64,000 nt of DNA from assembly GCA_003220535.1 (NCBI GenBank), contig QHSU01000060.1, forward strand, positions 62,001 to 126,000, written 5' to 3'. Each line of letters starts with the position of its first letter. The first letter of the stretch is position 1. A program made the position numbers and the translations under genes. The stretch comes from Candidatus Rokuibacteriota bacterium (GTDB lineage Bacteria; Methylomirabilota; Methylomirabilia; Rokubacteriales; CSP1-6). Below the pieces are notes generated by a model, which did not search any database, was not told the origin of the DNA, and worked only from the letters and a program-made list of their open reading frames with translations. This document shows positions 47,100 through 56,379 of the stretch, one piece after another.

Positions 47100-47815
47100 G
47101 GCGCGTCCTCCACGTGCAGGGTGTAGAGCCGGTTGATCTCGTCGGGCGACAAGGCGCCTCGCGGCGTGTCGAGGGCCACGACGCCGCCGGCGAGGATCGC
47201 GATGCGATCGGCGACGGCCAGCTCGCGACCGAAGCTGTGCGTCGTCATCACGAGTGCGCCGCCAGCGGCTTTGAACGCCGCGAGGTGCTCCTCGAGCCAT
47301 TTCTTGGCGCGCTGGTCGAGGCCAGCGAACGGCTCGTCGAGCAGCAGCACCCGCGGCTGCACCAGGACGAACCGCGCCAGCGACAGCCGCCGCTTCATCC
47401 CGGCCGAGAACGTGCGGACCCGCTCGTCCGCGAACCGCTCGAGCTCCACGCTGGCGAGCGCCCCGGCGAGCGAGGCGGCGGAGGCGCGCCGGCCGGCGAG
47501 CGTGGTCCAGAACGTCAGATTCTCCAAAGCGGTGAGATCCTCGTAGACGTACGAGCCGTGGGCCACCAGCCCCACGTACCGACGGACGCTCTCGGCCTCC
47601 TTCGCGCAGTCGTGACCCGCGACCCTCGCGGTCCCACGGGTCGGCCGCACGAGAGTGGCGAGGATCTTGAGCAGCGTCGTCTTGCCAGAGCCGTTCGCGC
47701 CGAGCACCGCCAGCGCTTCGCCCTCGTGGACGTCGACGTCGAGGCCATCCAGTACTCGATGGTTGCCAAAGGTCTTACGGAGACCGGACACTCGGATGAG
47801 CGGATCAGCGGCCAT
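47096..47815 (-). CDS. ccmA: Haem ABC exporter ATP-binding protein CcmA
   Basis: A 239-aa ABC ATPase, first gene of the ccm operon. Walker A is LGANGSGKTTLLK, the signature FSAGMKRRLSLARF, and Walker B LLLDEPFAGLD. The signature SAGMKRR instead of SGGQ is usual for CcmA. Upstream is a plausible promoter on the minus strand. It powers CcmB. Confidence 0.92.
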   Translation of the reverse strand: MAADPLIRVSGLRKTFGNHRVLDGLDVDVHEGEALAVLGANGSGKTTLLKILATLVRPTRGTARVAGHDCAKEAESVRRYVGLVAHGSYVYEDLTALENLTFWTTLAGRRASAASLAGALASVELERFADERVRTFSAGMKRRLSLARFVLVQPRVLLLDEPFAGLDQRAKKWLEEHLAAFKAAGGALVMTTHSFGRELAVADRIAILAGGVVALDTPRGALSPDEINRLYTLHVEDAP

Positions 47816-47829
47816 GCTTCAGCCCCCCG

Positions 47830-47859
47830 ATTGTCGCAGAGCCGCCGGGACCCGGTCAA
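47830..47859 (-). promoter_or_regulatory. Putative promoter of the ccm operon
   Basis: On the minus strand TTGACC (47854-47859) and GACAAT (47830-47835) are separated by 18 bp. The -10 ends 14 bp before the ccmA ATG, so the transcript would have a very short leader. Confidence 0.5.
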
Positions 47860-47977
47860 GGAAGGTGCCCCGTCGGGGAAGCGGAAGCTTGACTCGGGCG
47901 ACCTCCGTGCCAAATAGTAACGACAACCGTATCATCGCGGGCCCGTCGCCCGACCGAGAGGTCACCGGAGGACCCGG

Positions 47978-48904
47978 TTGTTCCAATTCGCGCTGTCCCG
48001 TGTTCTGTGGCTGCTGCCGACGCTCCTGGCGATGGCGCTGGTCACGTTCCTGGTCATGCATGCCACACCGGGAAGTCCCCTCGACCCGGTGGCGGAGGGC
48101 GCGAACCCTCTGTCGCCGGAGGCGCAGAAGAACCTGGCGGCCCACTACGGCCTCGACCGGCCTCTCCACGAGCAATTCGCGATCTTCGTGAGCAAGGCGA
48201 TCCACGGTGATTTCGGCAACTCCTTCGTCTACAAGACGCGCACGGTGCGCGAGATCATCGTCCAGACGTTCCCGATCTCGCTCCTGCTCGGCTCGATGGC
48301 GCTGGCCCTCGCGGTCGTCGGCGGCCTGACGCTCGGCATCCTGGCCGCGGTCTACCAGAACCGGACCTGGGACTACGTGTCGGTGAGCGTGGCGACCGTC
48401 GGCGTGGCCGTCCCGAACTTCGTGCTCGCGGTCTTTCTCATCATCCTCTTCTCATTCGTCCTGCCGCTCTTCCCGACCGGCGGCTGGGACTCGCCGCGGA
48501 ACTGGGTGCTCCCGACCGTGGCCCTGGCGCTGGCGCCGATGGGCATCATCGCGCGCTTCACACGCGCCAGCATGCTCGAGGTCATCCGCGCCGACTACAC
48601 GCTCACCGCGCGCGCGAAGGGGTTGGGCGAGGTGCCCGTCATCTTCAAGCACGCCCTCAAGAACGCGTTCATCCCCGTCGTCACCCTGCTCGGCCCCATG
48701 TTCGCCGCGGTCGGGACGGGATCGTTCTTCGTCGAGTCGATCTTCCGCGTTCCGGGGATGGGGCGCTTCTTCGTGCTCTCAATGACTGGCCGCGACTATC
48801 CCATGATCATGGCGGTCGTGCTGACCTACGGCGCCTTTCTCGCGGTCATGAATCTCGTCGTCGACCTCCTCTATGGCGTCCTCGACCCGCGCATCAGGTA
48901 CTGA
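47978..48904 (+). CDS. Peptide ABC transporter permease (DppB type), second system
   Basis: A 308-aa permease starting at TTG 47978, supported by GGAGG at 47967-47971. The start FQFALSRVLWLLPTLLAMAL, the ATPase-contact loop ADYTLTARAKGLGEVPVIFK and the C-terminal DLLYGVLDPRIRY are typical of DppB. It is divergent from ccmA. TTGACT (47889-47894) with an AATAGT 18 bp downstream may be its promoter. Unlike the 22-27.7 kb operon, no ATPase genes accompany it. Confidence 0.9.
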   Translation: MFQFALSRVLWLLPTLLAMALVTFLVMHATPGSPLDPVAEGANPLSPEAQKNLAAHYGLDRPLHEQFAIFVSKAIHGDFGNSFVYKTRTVREIIVQTFPISLLLGSMALALAVVGGLTLGILAAVYQNRTWDYVSVSVATVGVAVPNFVLAVFLIILFSFVLPLFPTGGWDSPRNWVLPTVALALAPMGIIARFTRASMLEVIRADYTLTARAKGLGEVPVIFKHALKNAFIPVVTLLGPMFAAVGTGSFFVESIFRVPGMGRFFVLSMTGRDYPMIMAVVLTYGAFLAVMNLVVDLLYGVLDPRIRY

Positions 48905-48919
48905 CGTGAGGGGGCCCTC

Positions 48920-49813
48920 CTGAGCCGCGCCGTCGCCGCCGTCGCGCTTGCCGTCGACGAGCCGCGGATTCGAGCGTCGAGCCTCTGGCGGGACGGCGTG
49001 CGTCGGCTGCGGCGCAATCGCCTGGCGGTAGCCGGCGGAATCGTGATCCTCCTGCTCTGCGTCGTCGCGATCTTCGCCGACTTCCTGGCTCCGCTCCCGT
49101 ATACGAAGACCAATTTCGGCCGCCTCAACGAGGCACCCTCGGCCGACTACCCGCTCGGCACGGATCAGCTCGGCCGCGACCTGCTCTCCCGCATGATCTA
49201 CGGCGCGCGGGTCTCCATGCTCGTGGGGCTCGGAGCCCAGGTGATCGTCGTGCTGATCGGCGTGCCGATCGGCGCGCTGTCGGGCTACCTCGGCGGCAGG
49301 GTGGACGTGTTCCTGACGCGGTTCATCGACGTCATGTACGCGTTCCCCCGCCTGCTGTTCGTGATTTTGTTGATGTCGATGCTCGGCGCCGGGCTCACTA
49401 ACATCTTCATCGCCATCGGGCTGACCGGCTGGGTCGGCATCGCGCGGCAGACGCGCGCGCAGGTGCTGGCGCTCAAGGAAAAGGAGTTCGTCGACGGCGC
49501 CCGCGCGCTCGGCGCCGGATTCACCCGCCTGCTGGTGCGCCACATCCTTCCCAACGCCCTCACCCCGATCGTGGTGGCGGTGACGTTCGGCATCCCGGAA
49601 GCGATCTTCACCGAGGCCGCGCTGTCGTTCATCGGCGTCGGGATCAACCCGCCGACGCCCTCGTGGGGTCAGATGGTGGGCGAAGGTCAGCAGTACATCC
49701 GCTCGTACTGGCATCTCTGCGTGTTCCCGTCGATCGCGATCGCGATGACGATGCTCTCGTTCACGTTCTTCGGGGACGGCGTCAGGGACGCGCTAGACCC
49801 CAAACTGAAATAG
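48920..49813 (+). CDS. Peptide ABC transporter permease (DppC type), second system (CTG start likely)
   Basis: A permease of 297 aa if started at CTG 48920, or 271 aa from GTG 48998. The longer form restores the usual DppC N-terminus (ASSLWRDGVRRLRRNRLAVA) and has GAGGGGG (48908-48914) six bases upstream. No ATG, GTG or TTG lies in frame between the dppB stop and 48998. Hallmarks are LGTDQLGRDLLSRMIYGAR and FVDGARALGAGFTRLLVRHI. It follows the DppB gene by 15 bp. Confidence 0.88.
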   Translation: MSRAVAAVALAVDEPRIRASSLWRDGVRRLRRNRLAVAGGIVILLLCVVAIFADFLAPLPYTKTNFGRLNEAPSADYPLGTDQLGRDLLSRMIYGARVSMLVGLGAQVIVVLIGVPIGALSGYLGGRVDVFLTRFIDVMYAFPRLLFVILLMSMLGAGLTNIFIAIGLTGWVGIARQTRAQVLALKEKEFVDGARALGAGFTRLLVRHILPNALTPIVVAVTFGIPEAIFTEAALSFIGVGINPPTPSWGQMVGEGQQYIRSYWHLCVFPSIAIAMTMLSFTFFGDGVRDALDPKLK

Positions 49814-49827
49814 AAGGAGACCCGCTC

Positions 49828-51564
49828 ATGCGTACTCCTCGTATCTGCGACAGCCAGCTGGAGATCCTCGCAACACGTCTCGCCGCCGTCGGTGTCGGGC
49901 GGCGCGACTTCCTGAGAGTCGCCGCCGGCCTGGCGACGATAGGCGCGGCAGGCTTCAAGGCGCGTCCGGTCTCCGCGGCGCCGAAGCTCGCGCCCGGCGA
50001 GAAGCTGGCGCGTGAGCAACATCTCAGATTCGGCGGCGGCAGCTGGTACGAGCAGGACCCGTCGAGCCACGACTACAACAAGGATCTCTATTGCCAGGGC
50101 ACGCCGCAGCTGTGGGCCGGCCTCATGAGGTTCAACGTCAACTTCGAGGCGATCCCGTACGTCGCCGAGAAGGTCACCGCGAACAAGGACGGCTCGGTGT
50201 GGACGTTTACGATCCGCAAGGATTCGAAGTGGTCGGATGGCGGCCCCTGCACGGCCCGGGATTTCGAATACTCGTGGAAGCGCCAGCTCGACCCGGCCAG
50301 CGCCGCTCCGTACTCCTCGTTCCTCTATGACATCAAGAACGGCGAGGCGTTCAACAAGAAGCAGATCACGGACGCGGGTCAGGTCGGCGTCCGCGCGAAG
50401 GACGACTGGACGCTCGAGGTGACGCTCGAGGGGCCGCGCGGCTACTTCCCGGTGCTCTCGGCCTATCTGGCCGCGCTGCCCGGTCACCGCGCCTCGATCG
50501 AGAAGCACGGTGACAAGTGGACTGAAGCCGCCAACATCGTCTGCAACGGTCCCTTCGTCCTCGAGGCGTGGGAGCACAACAAGGCCATCGTCCTGCGAAA
50601 GAACAAACACTTTTTCGGCGCTAAGGACATCACGCTGGAGAAGGTGACGATCCCAATCATTCCCATCGCCTCCGGCGTGCTCCCGTACGAGAACAACGAG
50701 ATCGACCTCACCCGGCTCCAGACCGCGGATCTCAAGCGACTTCAGTCCGATCCGAAGACCACCAAGGAGGTCTTCCGGTTTCCCTATCCGGGCACCTGGT
50801 ATCTCTTGCCGCAGGTGACGAAGCCCCCCTTCGACAACCTCAAGGTCCGCAGGGCGGTCGCCCACGCCGTCGACCGGGAGAACATCGTCAAGGTCAGCCA
50901 GGGGTTCGCGATTCCCGCCCATGCCATGATCCCGCCCGGTTTCCCCGGTGCCCTCGACGACAAGAAGACCCGCGACCTCCAGCGCTTCGATCCGAAGCTC
51001 GCGATGTCGATGCTCAAGGGCACCCCGTTCGAAGGCGGAAAGAACTGGCCGAAGATCACGCTGACGATGCGCGACGAAGCGCTCGGCTCGAAGCAGCTCG
51101 CGGAAGCCGTGCAGTCGGTCTTGCTGGAGAATCTGAACATGAAGACCGACCTCGAGATCCTCGAGCAGCGCGTGTTCCGCGAGCGGCTCTGGAAGCAAGA
51201 CCTCCAGTTCGTATGGATCCGCTGGTTCATGGACTATCCCGATCCGCACAACGAGTACTTCGACACCTTCTATGGCAAGAAGACGACCGGCAAGCGCCAG
51301 GCGTGGGTCAACGACGCCTTCGACAAGGAGCTGGAGGCGGGTCGCGACACCAGCGACACCAAGAAACGCATGGCGAACTACGCGAAGGCCGAGGAGATCA
51401 TGCAGACCGACGTCGGCTACGTGCCGGTCGCGTGGGTCGTGAGGTACTCGGCGGCCAAGCCGACGGTTCGCGGACTCGAGCGAAACCGTCAGGGAGAGCT
51501 TGTCGTCGACGGGAACATCTACGTCGACATGCTCTCGCACATCTACATGGTGGAGAAGGGCTGA
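49828..51564 (+). CDS. Peptide ABC transporter substrate-binding protein, second system
   Basis: A 578-aa family 5 solute-binding protein with a Tat signal (GRRDFLRVAAGLATIGAAGF). The OppA-like pattern is clear: LWAGLMRFNVNFEAIPYVAE, WTFTIRKDSKWSDGGPCTARDFEYSWKRQLDP, and FMDYPDPHNEYFDTFYG near the end. AAGGAG precedes the ATG by about 8 bp. It closes a BCA operon whose ATPases must come from elsewhere, perhaps the 22-24 kb pair. Confidence 0.92.
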   Translation: MRTPRICDSQLEILATRLAAVGVGRRDFLRVAAGLATIGAAGFKARPVSAAPKLAPGEKLAREQHLRFGGGSWYEQDPSSHDYNKDLYCQGTPQLWAGLMRFNVNFEAIPYVAEKVTANKDGSVWTFTIRKDSKWSDGGPCTARDFEYSWKRQLDPASAAPYSSFLYDIKNGEAFNKKQITDAGQVGVRAKDDWTLEVTLEGPRGYFPVLSAYLAALPGHRASIEKHGDKWTEAANIVCNGPFVLEAWEHNKAIVLRKNKHFFGAKDITLEKVTIPIIPIASGVLPYENNEIDLTRLQTADLKRLQSDPKTTKEVFRFPYPGTWYLLPQVTKPPFDNLKVRRAVAHAVDRENIVKVSQGFAIPAHAMIPPGFPGALDDKKTRDLQRFDPKLAMSMLKGTPFEGGKNWPKITLTMRDEALGSKQLAEAVQSVLLENLNMKTDLEILEQRVFRERLWKQDLQFVWIRWFMDYPDPHNEYFDTFYGKKTTGKRQAWVNDAFDKELEAGRDTSDTKKRMANYAKAEEIMQTDVGYVPVAWVVRYSAAKPTVRGLERNRQGELVVDGNIYVDMLSHIYMVEKG

Positions 51565-51610
51565 CCGGCTCGCCCGGAATTCGGCCGGGGCTGCGACGCT
51601 CGAGGGCGGT

Positions 51611-52462
51611 TTAGATTCTCATCGCCCGCAGGCGGGCGATCCGCTCCTCGAGGGGCGGATGGGTCGAGAAGAGGCGCATTAGCATCTGACCGCTGAGCGG
51701 GTTCACGATGAAGAGATGCGCGGTGGCCGGCGTCGCGTCCGCCATGGGCATCGCCTGGTTCGCCATCTGGAGCTTCTCGAGGGCCTTCATGAGCCCCCAC
51801 GGGCGGCCGGCGACACGCGCGCCCGTCGCGTCGGCCTGGAACTCGCGCGAGCGCGAGACGGCCATCTGGACGAGCAGGGCCGCGATCGGTGCGAGGATCG
51901 CAAGAAAGATCATCGCGATCGGGTTCGAGCCGCCTTCGTCGTCATCCCGGCTTCTCCCACCGAACATGGCGGCCCACTGAGCCATGTGCGCGAGGTAGGT
52001 GATCGCGCCCGCGAGGGTCGCCGCAACGGTCGAGATCAGCACGTCGCGATTCTTCACGTGCGAGAGCTCGTGCGCCAGGACGCCCTCGAGCTCTTCCTCG
52101 TCCAGGATCCGCATGATCCCCTCGGTCACGGCGACGACGGCGTGATCCGGGTTGCGTCCGGTGGCGAAGGCGTTCGGTGTCTCGCTCGGGATCATGTACA
52201 CCCGGGGCATCGGGACGCCGGCACGCGTAGCCAGGCGATGGACGATCGCGTACAGCCGCGGTGCGGAGGCCTCGTCGATGGGGCGGGCGCCATACGCGGC
52301 GAGCACGATCTTGTCCGAGAACCAATAGCTCACGAAGTTCATGGCCAGGGCGAGGAAGAAGGCGATGAACATCCCCTGACGGCCGCCGAGCGCCCCACCG
52401 AGTAGAATGAGCATGACGGTCAGGACGGCCAGCAGTAGCCCGGTCTTGAACACGTTTGACAT
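51611..52462 (-). CDS. htpX: Membrane zinc metalloprotease HtpX
   Basis: A 283-aa M48-family protease of membrane-protein quality control. Two N-terminal helices are followed by the zinc site HELSH (131-135, catalytic E132), with the third ligand glutamate in [17 protein letters not shown]. Two more helices lie between ([36 protein letters not shown]). The C-terminal [17 protein letters not shown] is typical. A promoter on the minus strand ends 6 bp before the ATG, implying a leaderless mRNA. Confidence 0.94.
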   Translation of the reverse strand: MSNVFKTGLLLAVLTVMLILLGGALGGRQGMFIAFFLALAMNFVSYWFSDKIVLAAYGARPIDEASAPRLYAIVHRLATRAGVPMPRVYMIPSETPNAFATGRNPDHAVVAVTEGIMRILDEEELEGVLAHELSHVKNRDVLISTVAATLAGAITYLAHMAQWAAMFGGRSRDDDEGGSNPIAMIFLAILAPIAALLVQMAVSRSREFQADATGARVAGRPWGLMKALEKLQMANQAMPMADATPATAHLFIVNPLSGQMLMRLFSTHPPLEERIARLRAMRI

Positions 52463-52468
52463 GGTCGA

Positions 52469-52497
52469 AGCCTAGCAGACGCCTCCAGGCGGGTCAA
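52469..52497 (-). promoter_or_regulatory. Promoter of htpX
   Basis: On the minus strand TTGACC (52492-52497) and TAGGCT (52469-52474) are 17 bp apart. The -10 ends 6 bp before the htpX ATG. The -35 forms part of a GGTCAAAT sequence (plus-strand reading) that recurs at 52513-52520, 21 bp away. Confidence 0.6.
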
Positions 52498-52523
52498 ATA
52501 GCTGTCCCGGCAGGTCAAATGCC

Positions 52524-52553
52524 TTGACTTGCGGCCGCAACGGTCGATATACT
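52524..52553 (+). promoter_or_regulatory. Promoter of the yceD-rpmF-plsX-fab operon
   Basis: TTGACT (52524-52529) and TATACT (52548-52553) are 18 bp apart. The predicted start of transcription coincides with the region of GTG 52562, so the first gene may be read from a leaderless mRNA. This promoter is back-to-back with that of htpX. Confidence 0.7.
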
Positions 52554-52561
52554 GACCCGAA

Positions 52562-53110
52562 GTGAGTCAAAAATCTTTTGTTGACGAAGAGTTAGCTGTC
52601 ATGGTCGTTCGGGTTCCGGATATACCGAGTGAGGGGTTGAGCGTGACCGAGGTGGACGCGTTGGGATCGGTATATCGCGATCCGGCGTGGCGCCTTCTCG
52701 CTGTGCGCCTCCGTCTGGAGCGGGACGGTCTCGACGTCTTCGTGACCGGAGAGCTTCGGGCGACGGTGTCGCAGGCCTGCGGACGCTGTCTGGAGCCCTC
52801 GCCGGCCGAAGTGACGGCGGCCGTGGACGTGCGGCTGGTGCCGCGCCCGGCTACGGCCGACAACGTCGAGCTGGCCGCCGATGATCTGGACGTGGACTTT
52901 TACGCCGAGGACGAGCTCGACGTCAACGCGCTGATCGAGGCTGAGACGACGCTCGCCCTACCCATGAAGCCCTTGTGCCGCGAAGGATGCCTTGGGCTCT
53001 GCCCGGTCTGCGGCGGCAACCGGAACGTGGTCCAGTGCGCGTGCCCGCAGCGCCCGCCGGACCCGCGTCTGACCGCCCTCAAAGACCTGGCCGCGCGACT
53101 CCCGCACTAG
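52562..53110 (+). CDS. yceD: YceD/DUF177 protein, 23S rRNA accumulation family
   Basis: A 182-aa DUF177 protein, regularly found just before rpmF and linked to 23S rRNA accumulation in E. coli and plants. Conserved parts are [15 protein letters not shown] and the C-terminal cysteine set [17 protein letters not shown] with CACP. GTG 52562 fits the promoter as a leaderless start; ATG 52601 is an alternative without SD. It leads the fatty-acid cluster. Confidence 0.88.
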   Translation: MSQKSFVDEELAVMVVRVPDIPSEGLSVTEVDALGSVYRDPAWRLLAVRLRLERDGLDVFVTGELRATVSQACGRCLEPSPAEVTAAVDVRLVPRPATADNVELAADDLDVDFYAEDELDVNALIEAETTLALPMKPLCREGCLGLCPVCGGNRNVVQCACPQRPPDPRLTALKDLAARLPH

Positions 53111-53120
53111 GAGAGACCGC

Positions 53121-53303
53121 ATGCCTCTGCCGAAACGACGCCACTCCAAGACTCGCGGGCGGAAGCGCCGCACGCACTACAAGCTCGCCCCACCGACGCG
53201 ATCGGTCTGCCCGCAGTGCCGCGAGACCAAGCTCCCGCACCGGGTCTGCCCGCACTGCGGCTACTACAAGGGCCGGGAGATCGTCGCCGTCGAAGGGACC
53301 TAG
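53121..53303 (+). CDS. rpmF: Ribosomal protein bL32
   Basis: A 60-aa ribosomal protein of the large subunit. It starts [20 protein letters not shown] and has the zinc-binding [20 protein letters not shown] in the expected place. AGGAGAG precedes the ATG. Zinc-ligand cysteines are all kept, so it is the zinc-containing form. The gene order yceD-rpmF-plsX is conserved across bacteria. Confidence 0.97.
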   Translation: MPLPKRRHSKTRGRKRRTHYKLAPPTRSVCPQCRETKLPHRVCPHCGYYKGREIVAVEGT

Positions 53304-53327
53304 TCGATCTCGACGCCGCCGAACCGA

Positions 53328-54386
53328 ATGAAGATGGCCAATGGAGACGGCGCGCCGTCCCCCATGAAGGTTGCGGTGGACGCGATGGGGGGCGATCACG
53401 GCCCCCGGGTCGTGGTCGAGGGCGCGGTGGCCGCGGTTCGCGAGTTCGGCGCGTCCGTCATCCTGGTGGGCGACCGGGCGGCGATCAACCGCGAGGTCGT
53501 CCGGCTCGAGGCCCAGAGCCTGGCGCTGGAGATCCGCCACGCCTCGCAGGTCGTCGGGATGGCGGAGAGCCCGTCGCACGCGCTTCGACGCAAGCGCGAC
53601 TCGTCGCTGCGGGTGGCGGCCGAGCTCGTCAAGGAAAGCCAAGCCTCCGCCTTCATCTCGGCCGGCAACACCGGTGCCGCGATGGCGATCGCGATGTTCG
53701 TCATCGGCGTTCTTCCCGGCGTTGATCGACCGGCGATCGCGGCGGTCCTCCCCAATCTCCGGAAGTTCACGATCCTGCTGGATGCGGGCGCCAACGTCGA
53801 TCCGAAGGCCATGCACCTCCTGCAGTTCGCCGTCATGGGCCACGTCTACGCGCGCGACATCCTGGGGCTGGACAGCCCGCGCGTCGGGCTCCTGTCGGTC
53901 GGCGAGGAGGAGGGCAAGGGCAACGAGCTCACGAAGGAGGCCTACGAACAGCTCCGCGAGTCGTCGCTGAACTTCGTGGGCAACGTCGAGGGACGCGACA
54001 TCTACAACGGCCGATGCGATGTCGTGGTGACCGACGGCTTCACCGGCAACGTCGCGCTCAAGATCTCCGAGAGCCTCGCCGAGATGCTCGGCGCGATGAT
54101 CAAGGAAGAGCTCATGCGGGACGCGCGGTCGAAGATCGGCGCGAAGCTCGCGATGCCGGCGTTCGAGCGATTTCGCCGGCGCATCGACTACACGGAGATG
54201 GGCGGCGCTCCGATGCTCGGCATTGACGGCGCCGCCATCATCTGTCACGGTGCTTCACCAGTGAAGGCCATCAAGAACGCGGTGCGGGTGGCGCAAGAGT
54301 GGGCGAGCGCCGGGCTGAACGAGCACATCAAAGCCGCGCTGGAGGCCGAGGTGGCGCGCGGCGGCCGAGAAGGGGGACGTGAATGA
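53328..54386 (+). CDS. plsX: Phosphate acyltransferase PlsX
   Basis: PlsX makes acyl-phosphate from acyl-ACP, the first step of phospholipid synthesis with PlsY. The core begins MKVAVDAMGGDHGPRVVVEG, continues through SAGNTGAAMAIAMF and ends VTDGFTGNVALKISE. The ATG at 53328 gives 352 aa; ATG 53364 would give the more usual N-terminus and is equally plausible, as neither has a good SD. It overlaps fabH by 4 bp. Confidence 0.95.
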   Translation: MKMANGDGAPSPMKVAVDAMGGDHGPRVVVEGAVAAVREFGASVILVGDRAAINREVVRLEAQSLALEIRHASQVVGMAESPSHALRRKRDSSLRVAAELVKESQASAFISAGNTGAAMAIAMFVIGVLPGVDRPAIAAVLPNLRKFTILLDAGANVDPKAMHLLQFAVMGHVYARDILGLDSPRVGLLSVGEEEGKGNELTKEAYEQLRESSLNFVGNVEGRDIYNGRCDVVVTDGFTGNVALKISESLAEMLGAMIKEELMRDARSKIGAKLAMPAFERFRRRIDYTEMGGAPMLGIDGAAIICHGASPVKAIKNAVRVAQEWASAGLNEHIKAALEAEVARGGREGGRE

Positions 54387-55363
54387 CGCGAGCGAGGATC
54401 ACGGGGGTTGGCGCCTACCTCCCCAAGCGGATCCTGACCAACGCCGATCTCGCGAAGATGGTCGAGACGAACGACGAGTGGATCGTGCAGCGGAGCGGCA
54501 TCCGCGAGCGCCGCATCGTCGATGAGACCGAAGCGACGTCCGACCTCGCCGTGCGGGCGGCGCAGCAGGCGCTCGAGCGCGCGAACCTCGTGCCAGAGGA
54601 CGTCGACTTCATCGCAGTGGGGACGACCACGCCGGACATGATCTTCCCGACCGTCGGCAACATCGTCCAGCATCGCCTCGGCTGCCGGCGCGCCGGCTCC
54701 GTGGACATGCTCGCCGCCTGCGCGGGCTCGATCTACAGCCTGTCGATCGGCTCCCAGTTCATCCAGACCGGGAAATACCGGCGGGTGCTGTGCATCGGCG
54801 CCGAGACGCTGTCGCGGATCACGGACTTCACCGATCGGGGGACGTGCGTGCTGCTCGCCGACGCGGCCGGGGCGGCGGTGCTCGAACCCTCCGACGACGA
54901 GCGGGGGATCATCGACTTCGATCTCTATTCGGACGGCCAGTACTGGGACCTGCTCTACATGCCGGGCGGCGGCTCGCGTCATCCAGCGACCAAGGAGACC
55001 GTCGAGGCCCGGATGCACTACGCGAAGATGAAGGGCAACGAGGTCTTCAAGGTCGCCGTCCGCCTGTTCGTCGACTGCGCCGAGCGGATCCTCGCGCGCA
55101 ACGGATTCACCGCGGCCGACGTGAACCTGTTCATCCCGCACCAGGCAAATCTGAGGATCATCGAGGCCGCTGCCAAACGCGTCGACCTGCCGATGGAGCG
55201 CGTCTTCGTGAACGTCGACCGCTACGGCAACACCGGCGCCGCGTCGGTGTACGTCGCGCTCGAAGAAGCTATCGCCGCCGGGCGACTGAAGCGCGGCGAC
55301 CTCGTGCTCGTCGTCGCACTCGGGGGCGGCTTCGCCTGGGGAGCTGCCCTGATGCGGTGGTGA
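54383..55363 (+). CDS. fabH: Beta-ketoacyl-ACP synthase III
   Basis: FabH condenses acetyl-CoA with malonyl-ACP to start fatty-acid synthesis. The 326-aa protein has the catalytic cysteine 113 in MLAACAGSIYSLS, the histidine in NLFIPHQANLRI and the asparagine in YGNTGAASV. The ATG overlaps the plsX stop and its TGA overlaps the GTG of fabD. Complete and canonical. Confidence 0.96.
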   Translation: MTRARITGVGAYLPKRILTNADLAKMVETNDEWIVQRSGIRERRIVDETEATSDLAVRAAQQALERANLVPEDVDFIAVGTTTPDMIFPTVGNIVQHRLGCRRAGSVDMLAACAGSIYSLSIGSQFIQTGKYRRVLCIGAETLSRITDFTDRGTCVLLADAAGAAVLEPSDDERGIIDFDLYSDGQYWDLLYMPGGGSRHPATKETVEARMHYAKMKGNEVFKVAVRLFVDCAERILARNGFTAADVNLFIPHQANLRIIEAAAKRVDLPMERVFVNVDRYGNTGAASVYVALEEAIAAGRLKRGDLVLVVALGGGFAWGAALMRW

Positions 55364-56304
55364 CCACGACCATCGCGTTTCTGTTCCCCGGCCAGGGGTC
55401 GCAGGCGGTCGGGATGGGCAAGGGGTTCTACGAGACCTCTCCCGGCGCCAAGGCGGTCTTCGAGGAGGCAAACGCCGCACTCGGCTTCGACCTCGTCCGG
55501 CTCGCGTTCGAGGGGCCCGAGGCCGAGCTTGCGCTCACCGCCAACACTCAGCCGGCGGTGCTGACCGCGTCGGTGGCCGCCGCCGCCGCCTGCGCCGAGC
55601 GCGGCCTCCGGCCCGCGCTGACGGCCGGCCACAGCCTCGGCGAGTACACGGCGCTGGTCGTCGCCGGCGCGCTCCGCTTTGCCGACGCGGTGCGGATCGT
55701 GCGCAAGCGAGGCGAGTTCATGCAGGACGCGGTTCCCGTCGGAACCGGCGCGATGGCTGCGATCATGGGCTTCGAGCTGGCGGCCGTCGAGCAGGTGTGC
55801 GCCGACGCCGCCCAGGGTGAGGTGGTCGAGATCGCGAACGTGAACTCGGCGCTCCAGATCGTCATCGCCGGTCACCGAGCGGCCGTCGAGCGCGCCGTCG
55901 CGCTCGCCACCGAGCGCGGTGGGAAGATGAGCGTGATGCTCCCGGTGAGCGCGCCGTTCCATTGCTCGCTCATGACGCCGGCCGGCGCCAAGCTCGCGCG
56001 CGAGCTGGATGCGTTACCGGTCGTCGATCCCGCGCTGCCCGTGGTCCGCAACGTCGACGCCGGCGTCACCCGCAAGGCGGAGGACGTGCGGCCATTCCTC
56101 CTGCGCCAGGTCGCGAGCCCCGTGCGGTGGACCGACTGCGTTCGCCGGCTGGCCGAGGAAGGCGCGACGGCGTTCGTCGAGGTCGGGCCCGGGCGTGTGC
56201 TCACCGGCTTGCTGAGGCGCATCGTCAACGGCGCGCGAGGGCAGTCGATCGAAGACCCGACCAGCCTCGACAAGGTCCTGTCGGCGGTTGGAGGCCCGGG
56301 TTGA
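55360..56304 (+). CDS. fabD: Malonyl-CoA:ACP transacylase
   Basis: FabD loads malonyl groups onto ACP. The 314-aa protein starts TTTIAFLFPGQGSQAVGMG. The nucleophile is serine 92 in AGHSLGEYTALV, and the catalytic histidine is 201 in SAPFHCSLM. GTG 55360 overlaps the fabH stop. A 75-bp gap before fabG holds a 7-bp-stem hairpin and a 21-codon frame. Confidence 0.96.
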   Translation: MTTTIAFLFPGQGSQAVGMGKGFYETSPGAKAVFEEANAALGFDLVRLAFEGPEAELALTANTQPAVLTASVAAAAACAERGLRPALTAGHSLGEYTALVVAGALRFADAVRIVRKRGEFMQDAVPVGTGAMAAIMGFELAAVEQVCADAAQGEVVEIANVNSALQIVIAGHRAAVERAVALATERGGKMSVMLPVSAPFHCSLMTPAGAKLARELDALPVVDPALPVVRNVDAGVTRKAEDVRPFLLRQVASPVRWTDCVRRLAEEGATAFVEVGPGRVLTGLLRRIVNGARGQSIEDPTSLDKVLSAVGGPG

Positions 56305-56345
56305 GCGTGGCGAGCTCATGACAGCAGGGCGAGCCGCAGGACGTC

Positions 56346-56363
56346 GCGGGGCTGGGGCCCCGC
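56346..56363 (+). promoter_or_regulatory. Hairpin between fabD and fabG
   Basis: GCGGGGC (56346-56352) pairs with GCCCCGC (56357-56363) over a four-base loop, 17 bp before the fabG ATG. There is no T-tract. It may affect mRNA stability or translation of fabG. It lies inside a 21-codon frame (56318-56383) whose TGA overlaps the fabG ATG. Confidence 0.4.
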
Positions 56364-56379
56364 CGTCCGAGGCGAGCGT

